Source: DATADF01 sp046263155 (GTDB lineage: Bacteria > Actinomycetota > CADDZG01 > WHSQ01). From it: DNA of 27,341 nt. The notes beneath the pieces were generated by a model. That model saw only the letters and a list, made by a program, of their open reading frames with translations, ran no database searches and was not told the DNA's origin. Where the stretch lies: NCBI GenBank assembly GCA_046263155.1, contig JBHELF010000032.1, forward strand, positions 1-27,341. The letters are read 5' to 3'. The position numbers and the translations under genes are program-made. Of the stretch, positions 1-6,517 are shown piece after piece. Positions within the stretch are counted from its first letter, which is position 1. Every line of letters begins with the position of its first letter.

Positions 1-735
1 TGTGTGCTCGATCTTGTCGGCGCCGCATCCGCCCGGCGTCTGACACGTGATCTGTCCGCCCGCGTGCGCGGCCGACACCATCTGCCCGGGGTCCTCGAAG
101 TCGGGAAAGAACGTCGGGTAGAAGTCGTGGCGGCTGTAGAAGGGATCGAAGCCGAAGAACTCGAGTTGGTCGCGTCCCGACAGGTTCCCTGGAGTGATCA
201 GACTCGCGTTCGTAACGCGCACGCCTCCTCCGGCACCACCGGAGTCCGCCCGCGACTCCGCGTACAGCGCGATCGGCAGTCCCTTTGGTTTGACCTCAAT
301 GAGTTGCTGGACGACGCGCCGGGCTGCGGGGTGCTCACCCGTGGAAGTAAGCGTCAGTCGCTCGGAGCGGTTCTGTCGTGGCCGCGGCACCACGCCGGCC
401 GGCGGGCACGTGACCGGCCGTAGCTCGACGTGATAGGTGCCGTTTCCGATCCTCCCGTTGATCTGTTGAAGAATTCGGCCGTTGCACCCCGAAACCATCA
501 TCTCGCCCCAGTCGATGGCGGGAATCTCCAACAGGAAGCGGTCGATACCGGCCTCCGCGTAGGCAAGCGCCTGCGCCGCGCGGCGCTCGTCGTCGCCGGC
601 ACGGAAATCCTGGATCGTCACGAAGAAAGCCGTGGACGAGGCCACCGTGAGAACCGCGCCGATGAAGAGGACGGTGATCATGGCGACGCCTCGCTCGCCT
701 CTTATTCGAGACATCCACGTTTCTCTGGCTTTCAC
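1..735 (-). CDS. PilX-like minor type IV pilin, C-terminus cut off by window edge
   Basis: The reading frame is open from a GTG at 735-733 to the window edge, giving 245 codons without a stop; the C-terminus lies outside. The GTG follows a strong AAGGAG ribosome site six bases away, in the 13-base gap after the upstream PilW-like gene. The N-terminus has a basic leader (MSRIRGERG) followed by a hydrophobic helix (VAMITVLFIGAVLTVASS), then a polar helix with AQALAYAEAGIDRF. This matches the PilX N-terminal pattern of short leader, glycine, hydrophobic stretch and an A-x-A-E-A-G-like segment. The usual Glu at mature position 5 is replaced by Thr. PilX proteins are minor pilins that help start and stabilise the pilus. 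Position as last of four minor pilin genes fits the fimT-pilV-pilW-pilX order. The later part is rich in Gly, Phe and Asp and I recognise no domain there. Confidence 0.8.
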   Translation of the reverse strand, partial: MKARETWMSRIRGERGVAMITVLFIGAVLTVASSTAFFVTIQDFRAGDDERRAAQALAYAEAGIDRFLLEIPAIDWGEMMVSGCNGRILQQINGRIGNGTYHVELRPVTCPPAGVVPRPRQNRSERLTLTSTGEHPAARRVVQQLIEVKPKGLPIALYAESRADSGGAGGGVRVTNASLITPGNLSGRDQLEFFGFDPFYSRHDFYPTFFPDFEDPGQMVSAAHAGGQITCQTPGGCGADKIEHT

Positions 736-748
736 GGCTCTCTCCTTT

Positions 749-1426
749 TCAGGTCCTCGGTATGCGCACGTTGCGCAGCTGGGCCTCGGTGAAGAACTCC
801 GTGGCCTGGTCGGCGTTGGCAATCGTCATGGCAAAGCTGATGCTGCTTAGATAGGGCAACTCGGGTCCGTCGGGTATGCGATTGTTGTTGCCGCCCTGCG
901 TAATCGATGCAGGCTTTCGATCTATCTCCTGCCAATGTGCGACTCCATCCGGAGGGCACGACACAATCGGCCACGAGGGGGCACAGGGGCTGCTCCAGTC
1001 GTACTCGAGGCGATTGCTCGAAAAATTAAAGATGGGGATAGCGCCAAACGGCTCGACTCCCGTCATCAGGATCTCGGAGTTGAGCAGAATCTGTCTCTGC
1101 TCCTCGTCGTATTCGAAGGTCTCTACCTCGCCGGGGTCGGACACGGTCTCTCCATCGCCGTCGAAGTCGACGTGGACCGTAAAAGACGCATTCGGATCGG
1201 GACCCAACCTGATGGCGGTGATGCGCGTTGCTTCCCTCACGTCACGAACCATCCGGTTAAAGCCCAGGCGGGCCTCATCTGAGATTCGCACCACCGCCTC
1301 GGTCGTATCGGAACTACGCACACCCGTCAGCATGACCGAGTAGAACCCTGCCGAGAGCATGGAGAATAGAAAGATCCCGACCAGAGTTTCGGCCAGGGTG
1401 AAACCCGCCTCTCCTCGAGTTCTCAT
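749..1426 (-). CDS. PilW-like minor prepilin (type IV N-methylation motif)
   Basis: The protein is about 225 residues long and starts with a short basic leader, MRTRGEAG, followed by FTLAETLVGIFLFSML. This is a class III prepilin signal: cleavage after Gly, Phe at +1, Glu at +5, then one hydrophobic helix. The rest is a soluble domain with an acidic DFDGDGETVSDPGE stretch, possibly a calcium-type loop, and two cysteines. I chose ATG 1426 because it overlaps the stop of the preceding gene as ATGA; an in-frame GTG at 1447 would add seven residues. Family knowledge: PilW and related minor pilins sit in the inner membrane and prime pilus assembly. It lies between the PilV-like and PilX-like genes with almost no spacing, so co-transcription is very likely. 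Assignment to PilW rather than a generic GspJ-like pseudopilin rests on gene order. Confidence 0.8.
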   Translation of the reverse strand: MRTRGEAGFTLAETLVGIFLFSMLSAGFYSVMLTGVRSSDTTEAVVRISDEARLGFNRMVRDVREATRITAIRLGPDPNASFTVHVDFDGDGETVSDPGEVETFEYDEEQRQILLNSEILMTGVEPFGAIPIFNFSSNRLEYDWSSPCAPSWPIVSCPPDGVAHWQEIDRKPASITQGGNNNRIPDGPELPYLSSISFAMTIANADQATEFFTEAQLRNVRIPRT

Positions 1427-3294
1427 CGGAAGTCGACCGCCTCGCACCTGAGGTCGCCCAGGGAGATGTTGAAGGGAGTGGGCACAAAGGTGGGGTCCTG
1501 CACCTGGATCGGAACGGTGTCGATGCCGAGCGCACCCTCGATGGAGGCTGCCACCGAGCGTCCGTCGGCCTGCGAAACCCTCGTGAGATTCCGCCGCATG
1601 CGCCAGTCGGTGAGGTACCCCGCGTGCTGGTGCTCGACGGTCTCGATTATCGGGTTGCCGTTCTCGTCGACTCCGAGCTGGCGCTCGTGTCTGTGAGTCA
1701 CGGGAAAGAGATGCACATCGTCCGGATGACTCCCGTTGATCTGCTTCTCCTCCTCGGCGACGCTGAAAATCAGGAATTCACGGACCATGGGATTTTGCTG
1801 CTTGATCTGCGCGAGGGTGTCGTTGGAGTCTGCGTCGGCGATCAGGATCGGCGTTACGTAGCCGCCCGGCACGGGAGGCTCGCCGATCCGATCGGGGGGG
1901 TCCTCCCAGTATCTGATCGAGGCCTGCCAACGCGCCTGCGGGGTCTGCGGGCTTCCCGTCGGCCCCGCCCCCCGACAGCTCACGTCCGCCGTGAACTCGA
2001 GCAGATTGACCACACCGTCGGTCGCACCGAAGTCGGTCGGCAAGATAGTCAGATCCCGTACCTCCACATGCGCGTTCGTCACCACTGCTCCACTCGGGAG
2101 GGCCGTCGTTACCGCGTTAGTGAATCCACCCAACGGTTGGACGGGAGGCGGAGCCGGAACGCCGACCGGAGGAGGCGGCTGCTCGATGTAAACCAGTCGG
2201 TCGTTCGAGCGGAGCCTCAGAAGACCCACGAGACCGCCGATCTCCGGCTTATGCACCCAGAAGTCGTGAGGTCCGGCGCCGCCGATGAATGAAAAGCCGC
2301 CATGTGCCTCGGGAAGCTGGTCCGCGTTGGCGATAACGCGCACGTCGGAGGCACCGCCGGATGGTCCTGCCGTCGTTACGTCGATTCCTCCCACGGCTCC
2401 GGATAGAGGCGCCGGGTGATTGAGGGTACCGGCTGCCGCGCTCACCGCGGAGGGGTTCAGATCGGGCGGCGCGACCACGACCGAAGTCGCCCCCTGGACC
2501 GGAGTAGTCACGTCCGCGCTGTTTGTATTCAGAACATCGACCAGGCGCAGACTTGCGGCGCGCACGGTCTGCTCGGCGCGCGAGTCGCGCCGCGTCTCGA
2601 TCCGCGATTCGCTGATTCCTCCCAGCGCGAGGATGTTCCGTTGGACCGTCGCAGTCTGGTAAGTGGTCTGCACCGAGATCGCGTAATTGATCTTGCCGAA
2701 ACCGGAGACCTTGAGGCCGCCGAACTTTCGATCGGCCAGGAGGCTCTTCAGTTCGAACCGGCGGCCGCGGCCTCCGATATTCCACCGCGAACGGACCGTG
2801 AGCTCGAGAAGGAGCGCGGGCGGTCGATCCGCAGTAGTTGAGTTCGAGTTGTAGGTGGCGGGGACGGGCTGCGTGAGGTGTGCGCCGGTGATGGGATCGA
2901 CGGCCAGTTGCGCGAAACGAGCCGAGAAAACCACCGTGTAATCCTCGGGGATGTTCTGCGGGCAGGCGGGCGCCGTCGTGCCGCTCGGACACGTAGTCAC
3001 GAAGGGCGCGCTCGTCCCCCCCGCGGGCACGCTCGGGAAATAGAAATCGAGAAGATCGACATCACCCGGGTCGGCAGTGGTCTTGATGTGGAAAGGCAGC
3101 CCTCGCGCACGTTCCATCGATTGAACTGCGAGCTGACGGCCGACCGATAGTGAACGCGAGAGGTTCGCACCCCGGATCGACGAGATGATCAGGGGCCCCA
3201 CGCCTAGCGTGATGATCGAGAACACGAGCAAGGCCGCGATCACCTCGATCAAACTGAACCCGCGATCCCCGGCCCGGCTTATGTGTAGGCGCAT
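1423..3294 (-). CDS. Large PilV-like minor prepilin with 500-residue extracellular part
   Basis: The protein has 623 residues. It opens with a 12-residue basic leader and G|FSLIEVIAALLVFSIITLG, a classic prepilin peptidase site with Glu at +5. Minor pilins of the PilV/GspI type are usually under 200 residues, so the exported part is exceptionally large. About residues 210-260 contain ETRRDSRAEQTVRAASLRLVD. The middle has a proline-rich stretch (QPPPPVGVPAPPP), and the last 120 residues contain a His-rich segment (VTHRHERQ, VEHQHAG) near DENGN. Order after the FimT/GspH gene, with a 16-base overlap, and before the PilW-like gene puts it in the PilV slot. It could act as a tip adhesin or ligand-binding minor pilin; this is inference from size and position. 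No strong ribosome site precedes ATG 3294, which fits translational coupling. Confidence 0.8.
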   Translation of the reverse strand: MRLHISRAGDRGFSLIEVIAALLVFSIITLGVGPLIISSIRGANLSRSLSVGRQLAVQSMERARGLPFHIKTTADPGDVDLLDFYFPSVPAGGTSAPFVTTCPSGTTAPACPQNIPEDYTVVFSARFAQLAVDPITGAHLTQPVPATYNSNSTTADRPPALLLELTVRSRWNIGGRGRRFELKSLLADRKFGGLKVSGFGKINYAISVQTTYQTATVQRNILALGGISESRIETRRDSRAEQTVRAASLRLVDVLNTNSADVTTPVQGATSVVVAPPDLNPSAVSAAAGTLNHPAPLSGAVGGIDVTTAGPSGGASDVRVIANADQLPEAHGGFSFIGGAGPHDFWVHKPEIGGLVGLLRLRSNDRLVYIEQPPPPVGVPAPPPVQPLGGFTNAVTTALPSGAVVTNAHVEVRDLTILPTDFGATDGVVNLLEFTADVSCRGAGPTGSPQTPQARWQASIRYWEDPPDRIGEPPVPGGYVTPILIADADSNDTLAQIKQQNPMVREFLIFSVAEEEKQINGSHPDDVHLFPVTHRHERQLGVDENGNPIIETVEHQHAGYLTDWRMRRNLTRVSQADGRSVAASIEGALGIDTVPIQVQDPTFVPTPFNISLGDLRCEAVDFR

Positions 3295-3887
3295 GGAGGG
3301 CTCTCTATTTCAAAGACTCTGGCGGTTACAGGGCTCACACAGAGATATGCCGGGCGGTCCTCCAAGCGAACCTGGACCAGTTCGATCTGGGCGGCATTGG
3401 CATTCCCGCGGGCGAAGAAAAAGACGAAGTGGTCGTTAGAGGGTAGGTCCAGCTCGTCTCGGATCTGGTTTTTACAGAAGTCGGTAACGTAGGGGTCCCC
3501 CATCGTCGTCCTGACCTGCCCGACCTCAACGCCCGTCGGGAGATCGACCACATTCTCGAGACCGCAGAGATCGTCGTCGGTAGTCGACGGGTCCCGGCCG
3601 TTGAAGCGCACAATCCCTACCTGGTCGAGAGGGGTCTGGCCGGAGTCTCTGTTGGGAAAGCGCAGGCCGTAGACCAGAGGGTGGGTCTCCGCCACCACTC
3701 TCTGCTGTTGCCGGCGAAGCTGGCTCTGGACTTCCTGCCTGCCCGACTCCAGTGCCCGGACGAACCAGAAATTCCGCAAGGCGGGCACGGCGAGCAGCAC
3801 CAGAGCCCCGACGATCATCATGACCGTCAGAAGCTCGATCAGCGTAAAGCCACGTTCTTTATCCATTAGGCGCGCCCGTCTACCCAT
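3279..3887 (-). CDS. FimT/GspH-like minor prepilin
   Basis: The protein has 202 residues with leader MGRRARLMDKERG, cleavage before FTLIELLTVMMIVGALVLLAVPAL, and Glu at +5. The helix is followed by a FWFVRALESGRQEVQSQLRRQQQRVVAET segment like that of GspH/FimT pseudopilins, which are first in minor pilin operons and help nucleate the fibre. A sigma28-like promoter match ends ten bases before ATG 3887, so a transcript could be almost leaderless. An in-frame ATG at 3866 gives a shorter leader (MDKERG) and a 20-odd base untranslated region. Neither start has a good ribosome site. The gene begins the minor pilin set and overlaps the next gene by 16 bases. GspH versus FimT cannot be separated from sequence alone. 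Confidence 0.8.
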   Translation of the reverse strand: MGRRARLMDKERGFTLIELLTVMMIVGALVLLAVPALRNFWFVRALESGRQEVQSQLRRQQQRVVAETHPLVYGLRFPNRDSGQTPLDQVGIVRFNGRDPSTTDDDLCGLENVVDLPTGVEVGQVRTTMGDPYVTDFCKNQIRDELDLPSNDHFVFFFARGNANAAQIELVQVRLEDRPAYLCVSPVTARVFEIESPPCAYT

Positions 3888-3896
3888 TGCTTTAGT

Positions 3897-3924
3897 TAAT
3901 CGGCAGGTTCAAGTGTGCTCTTGA
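3897..3924 (-). promoter_or_regulatory. Candidate sigma28/WhiG-type promoter of the minor pilin operon
   Basis: On the minus strand TCAA (3924-3921), 16 bases, then GCCGATTA (3904-3897). The known FliA/SigD/WhiG consensus is TAAA, 14-16 bases, GCCGATAA or GCCGATAT. The -10 part matches seven of eight, the -35 three of four. It sits in the 122-base gap just before the FimT/GspH-like gene, where a promoter separating minor from major pilins makes sense. Confidence 0.4.
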
Positions 3925-3955
3925 CCGCCGGGCAGCGTCAACAATGCGACGGCGG
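3925..3955 (-). repeat. Inverted repeat upstream of the minor pilin promoter
   Basis: Six-base arms CCGCCG (3925-3930) and CGGCGG (3950-3955) can form a stem enclosing a second short stem (CGTC/GACG). It directly abuts the candidate -35 box. It could be the end structure of the pilin transcript or an operator. No U tract follows. Confidence 0.3.
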
Positions 3956-3970
3956 GTCTGGCATCCCTAG

Positions 3971-3990
3971 CGAGGGGTCTTGCTCCCTCG
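3971..3990 (-). terminator. Short hairpin after the second pilin gene, possible weak terminator
   Basis: Arms CGAGGG and CCCTCG pair perfectly (six pairs, eight-base loop) about 20 bases after the stop of the second pilin. No U-rich tract follows on the minus strand, so it may be a transcript-end stabiliser or rho-type end rather than an intrinsic terminator. Confidence 0.3.
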
Positions 3991-4009
3991 TGAACCCCGG
4001 GGGGATTGG

Positions 4010-4480
4010 TTAGGAAACCACCCCGATACTTACGGTGAAGAGGCCGGGATCGCATTCCACATCGTGCTGCGGGTGCCCGACGAAGCTGTTGTAGCTCACC
4101 GGCTCGAGGGCGGTGTTCTTGAGACTCTCGTGGTCCGCCTCGAGGCAGTAGCCGGTGTCGGCCGCATTCACGAAGAGGACGACTTCGACCCCTGGACTCG
4201 GGTTCCATCCCTCGGCGCGCAGCCCGGTGCCATCAAGCCCGTCGTAGCCGTAGTTGGTTACTGCATAGGACTCAGCCGCGATCGCGGCATTTTTGATCGA
4301 CGATTCGGCGGCGGCGACCCAGCCCTTCTCCCGCTGGCGAATGTAGACGGGTATGGCGAGCGCGGCCAGGATCGCGATGATCAAGATGACCACCAGCAAC
4401 TCGATCAAGGTGAAGCCGCGTTGCCCCACGGCGGGCGCGAAGAGGGGTGGAGGGCCAAGGCCCTCCACCCCTCTTTTCAC
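4010..4480 (-). CDS. Type IV pilin, second of a tandem pair
   Basis: The mature protein starts at FTLIELLVVILIIAILAALA, a full class III pilin helix with Glu at +5, and continues with IPVYIRQREKGWVAAAESS. It is a clear paralogue of the gene just upstream: both share QREKGW, a later EGWNP, and YC(L/F)EADH followed by LKNTA(L/V)EP. Two cysteines (in YCLEADH and near the C-terminus, VECDP) likely close the disulphide loop typical of pilins. There is no ATG near the start. GTG 4480 gives a 22-residue leader but places the coding start at the foot of a perfect hairpin; GTG 4429 gives a five-residue leader (GQRG before the cut) after the hairpin. Neither has a clear ribosome site. The product is probably a second major pilin or an abundant minor one; its role is not visible in the sequence. 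Confidence 0.85.
   Translation of the reverse strand: MKRGVEGLGPPPLFAPAVGQRGFTLIELLVVILIIAILAALAIPVYIRQREKGWVAAAESSIKNAAIAAESYAVTNYGYDGLDGTGLRAEGWNPSPGVEVVLFVNAADTGYCLEADHESLKNTALEPVSYNSFVGHPQHDVECDPGLFTVSIGVVS
4440..4475 (-). repeat. Perfect 17-bp inverted repeat between the two pilin genes
   Basis: Arms 4440-4456 and 4459-4475 are exact reverse complements around a two-base centre, a 36-base palindrome with GC-rich arms (core GGGGTGGAGGGCC). It begins about 25 bases after the stop of the first pilin. On the minus strand the arm ends in TT and then CGCG, so the U tract is too short for a standard terminator. A partial terminator or a 3' stabiliser giving more first-pilin mRNA than second is plausible. 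It also overlaps the possible leader codons of the second pilin. Confidence 0.8.
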
Positions 4481-4500
4481 TGCTCTCGTGCTGGGTCTAA

Positions 4501-4977
4501 TTAACCAGCAAAGATGGTGACTGCAGCACCCCACGTAACGCCGGCAGGAAGCGTGGCGGCCGTGCAGAGTGCGTCCCGCTCGGGAGCACCCACGGCGCTC
4601 GAGTAACGGATCGGCTCGACCGCGGTGTTCTTCAGCCGCACGTGATCCGCCTCGAAGCAGTAGAAGTTGAAGTCCGACGAGATGCGCTGGGTCATGATCA
4701 CATCGTCCGTCGGGTTCCAACCCTCGTCGTCCAGGTACTGCGCGCTCATACCCTGATAGTTACCGTCACCAAGGCCTGTCGCGTAGGACTCCGCCGCCGT
4801 AGCGACGTCCTTCAAGGACGATTCCCCTGCTGCAATCCAGCCCTTCTCACGCTGACGAAGGAAGACCGGGATGGCGATCGCCGCCAGGATGGCGATGATC
4901 AGAATGACGACCAGGAGCTCGATGAGAGTGAAACCGCTCTCTTTCCGCTCCCGCATTGCGTGGAACCGCTGGAACAT
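4501..4977 (-). CDS. pilA: Major type IV pilin candidate, first of a tandem pair
   Basis: The protein has 158 residues with a 15-residue leader ending RKESG, then FTLIELLVVILIIAILAAIA: the prepilin peptidase site, Phe +1 and Glu +5. The C-terminal part has cysteines in YCFEADH and DALC, spaced as for a pilin disulphide loop. ATG 4977 is chosen because an AAGGGGG ribosome site lies seven bases upstream; ATG 5022 and 4956 are in frame but lack one. Pilins are inserted in the inner membrane, cut by a prepilin peptidase (not in this window) and polymerised by PilB/PilC. This gene follows a c-di-GMP-I riboswitch by about 110 bases and a 17-bp hairpin follows its stop, so its mRNA seems specially controlled. 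This favours it as the major subunit over its downstream paralogue. Confidence 0.88.
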   Translation of the reverse strand: MFQRFHAMRERKESGFTLIELLVVILIIAILAAIAIPVFLRQREKGWIAAGESSLKDVATAAESYATGLGDGNYQGMSAQYLDDEGWNPTDDVIMTQRISSDFNFYCFEADHVRLKNTAVEPIRYSSAVGAPERDALCTAATLPAGVTWGAAVTIFAG

Positions 4978-4994
4978 CCAGCAACCCCCTTTCC

Positions 4995-5020
4995 GTCCCC
5001 GTAGCCGGTGTTCGGGAGAC
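4995..5020 (-). promoter_or_regulatory. Hairpin next to the pilin ribosome site, possible riboswitch expression platform
   Basis: On the minus strand GTC-T-CCCG pairs with CGGGGAC (seven pairs, one bulged T), loop AACACCGGCTA. It ends a few bases before the AAGGGGG ribosome site of the first pilin. The loop repeats the GGCTAC found in the riboswitch P1 strand, so it could also pair with the 5' P1 strand (GTAGC). Its role as the switching element is inference. Confidence 0.35.
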
Positions 5021-5088
5021 ATCCATGGACAAGACGGAGCATTGCCTGCCATTCCGAATCGATCACTGACCAGTGACCGTTCCCAACG

Positions 5089-5165
5089 CAGGTAGCCCGG
5101 CAGACCGCACGGGTCCCGTGGCTTTGCGTCCCCGCCTCTCGGCGGGTTTGCCTTTGCTACCCCAA
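5089..5165 (-). ncRNA. Class I cyclic-di-GMP riboswitch (GEMM-I) in the pilin leader
   Basis: The minus strand holds the two invariant GEMM-I segments in order: GGCAAACC (5152-5145) and GACGCAAAGCC (5130-5120). Between them is a P2 hairpin CCCGCC-GAGA-GGCGGG (5146-5131) with a GNRA tetraloop, as in c-di-GMP-I aptamers. P3 follows: CGG-GACC, loop, GGTC-TG-CCG. The closing P1 pairs GGTAGC (5161-5156) with GCTACC (5096-5091). Family knowledge: this RNA binds c-di-GMP and often controls pili, motility or adhesion genes. It lies about 110 bases ahead of the first pilin start, on the correct strand, just after a sigma28-like promoter match. Whether ligand turns expression on or off cannot be told; a hairpin near the ribosome site suggests control of translation. 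Confidence 0.93.
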
Positions 5166-5185
5166 GTGCCGGCTCACTTCCCCCC

Positions 5186-5213
5186 ATATCGACCGACCGG
5201 GGGAAAGCCTTTA
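5186..5213 (-). promoter_or_regulatory. Candidate sigma28/WhiG-type promoter before the riboswitch
   Basis: TAAA (5213-5210), 16 bases, GTCGATAT (5193-5186). The known SigD/WhiG pattern is TAAA, 14-16 bases, GCCGATAT/A, so the -35 is exact and the -10 matches seven of eight to the SigD form. Transcription would start roughly 15-20 bases before the aptamer P1, the usual distance for a riboswitch. Confidence 0.45.
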
Positions 5214-5239
5214 ACCACCAACTATCTTGACGACTTGGC

Positions 5240-5279
5240 CGCCAAGAGCAAGCGTTTTTTCCGACTCGCTCCTGTGGCG
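5240..5279 (-). terminator. Long interrupted stem after pilC, terminator-like
   Basis: CGCCA-CAG-GAGCGAG pairs with CTTGCTC-T-TGGCG (12 pairs including one G-T, small internal loop, 12-base A-rich loop), about 20 bases after the pilC stop. No U tract follows. It probably ends or protects the pilB-pilT-pilC transcript before the pilin promoter begins. Confidence 0.4.
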
Positions 5280-5296
5280 CTCTTTGGCCGGTTGAC

Positions 5297-6514
5297 CTAT
5301 TTGATCAGGTCGAAGACCTTGAACATCGGCATGTAGAGAGCGATGACCATGGCTCCCACGATGCCTCCCAGGACGGCGATCATCAGCGGCTCGATCAGCG
5401 ACGTGAGCGCCTCTGTGGTCGCCTCCACCTCTTGATCGTAAAAATCTGAGATCTTGTCCAGCATCGCGTCGAGGGCACCTGTGTCCTCGCCCACGGCAAT
5501 CATCTGCACCACCATCGGCGGGAAGACCGGGTGACGCTGCAGTGGAAGGGCCACCGATTCACCGCTGCGGACGCTTTCCTTCACGTCGAGCGCGGCACGC
5601 GACATGACCTCGTTGCCCGTGGAGTCCGACACGATGTCGAGCGCTTGTAGAACCGGGACGCCTGCGCGCAGCAGAAGACCCAGGGTGCGGGAGAAGCGCG
5701 ACAGCGCGACCTTCCGGAAGAGCTCACCGAAGATGGGGATCTTCAGTTTGACCTGGTCGAAACGCAAGCGGGCGGCGGCGCTGTTGGCGCGCAGCCTCTT
5801 GTAGGTGATGAACCCGGCAATGATCGCGACGATCGAGATCGGAAGGATGAACTTCGCCGACTTGCTCAACGCCAACAGGATCGCCGTCGGAAGCGGAAGT
5901 GTGCCGCCCAGATCCGTGAACATCTGCGCGAACGTCGGAACGATGAACAGGAGCATGACGTTCACGAGGACGAACGCGATTCCCGCGACCGCGACCGGAT
6001 AGGTCATAGCCGACTTGACTTTCTGCCTCAGTTTGTAGTCGGCCTCGAGGTTGTCCGCGACGCGCAGCAAGACCGTGTCCAGCTGCCCACCGGTCTCGCC
6101 GGCGCGCACCATTGCGACATACAAGTTGTTGAATACCTTGGGGTGCTTAGACATTCCCGCTGAGAGGCTCGATCCACGCTCCACATCGTCACGCAGCAGC
6201 CCGATTGTCTCTGCGAGTTTGGGGTTCTCGGTTTGCTCCGTAAGGATGCTGAGAGTGCGGAGCAGCGATAAACCGGAATTGATCATCGTCGCGAACTGAC
6301 GCGAGAAGATCGCCAGATCCTTTAGCTTGACCTTCTGCGGGAAGATGTTGATCTCCCTGCGCATCGAGACGCGCCCCTCTTTGGAGATCTGCACAGGGAT
6401 GAAACCCTGGGAACGCAGGCGCGATGCGACGGCGGCCTCTCCGTCGGCCTCCATCTTTCCCTCTACAACGCGCCCTTCCTTTGTGCGGACGCGATATGCG
6501 TAGGAATCAGCCAT
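5297..6514 (-). CDS. pilC: Type IV pilus inner-membrane platform protein PilC (GspF family)
   Basis: The protein has 405 residues, the usual length for PilC/GspF. A short N-terminal region (YAYRVRTKEGRVVEGKMEADGEAAV) is followed by the first GspF domain (about 70-195) with FSRQFATMINSGLSLLRTL and a repeat of it (about 275-395) with FSRTLGLLLRAGVPVLQAL. Membrane segments are visible around 170-195 (VAVAGIAFVLVNVMLLFIV), 220-240 (ILPISIVAIIAGFIT) and 375-398 (MIAVLGGIVGAMVIALYM). PilC is the membrane rotor that couples PilB/PilT ATPase movement to pilin insertion and removal. The start is ATG 6514, three bases after the pilT stop, with a GGAGGGG ribosome site seven bases upstream. Transcription from pilT is therefore very likely shared. 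Confidence 0.95.
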   Translation of the reverse strand: MADSYAYRVRTKEGRVVEGKMEADGEAAVASRLRSQGFIPVQISKEGRVSMRREINIFPQKVKLKDLAIFSRQFATMINSGLSLLRTLSILTEQTENPKLAETIGLLRDDVERGSSLSAGMSKHPKVFNNLYVAMVRAGETGGQLDTVLLRVADNLEADYKLRQKVKSAMTYPVAVAGIAFVLVNVMLLFIVPTFAQMFTDLGGTLPLPTAILLALSKSAKFILPISIVAIIAGFITYKRLRANSAAARLRFDQVKLKIPIFGELFRKVALSRFSRTLGLLLRAGVPVLQALDIVSDSTGNEVMSRAALDVKESVRSGESVALPLQRHPVFPPMVVQMIAVGEDTGALDAMLDKISDFYDQEVEATTEALTSLIEPLMIAVLGGIVGAMVIALYMPMFKVFDLIK

Positions 6515-6517
6515 CGC

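Noticed and set aside
4..423. Plus-strand 139-codon frame at the left edge
   Set aside because: It lies opposite the open PilX-like frame, which has a ribosome site, a pilin helix and operon context.
1424..1447. GTG 1447 as the start of the PilW-like gene
   Set aside because: ATG 1426 makes a typical ATGA overlap and a normal short leader; the GTG has no better ribosome site.
4440..4475. The pilin palindrome as a standard intrinsic terminator
   Set aside because: On the coding strand only TT follows before CGCG; the longer T run is on the opposite strand where no gene ends. Kept as a repeat instead.
4847..5032. Upstream small frame starting in the pilin leader (ATG 5032)
   Set aside because: It runs out of frame through the pilin gene, has no ribosome site and its product is Arg/His-rich noise.
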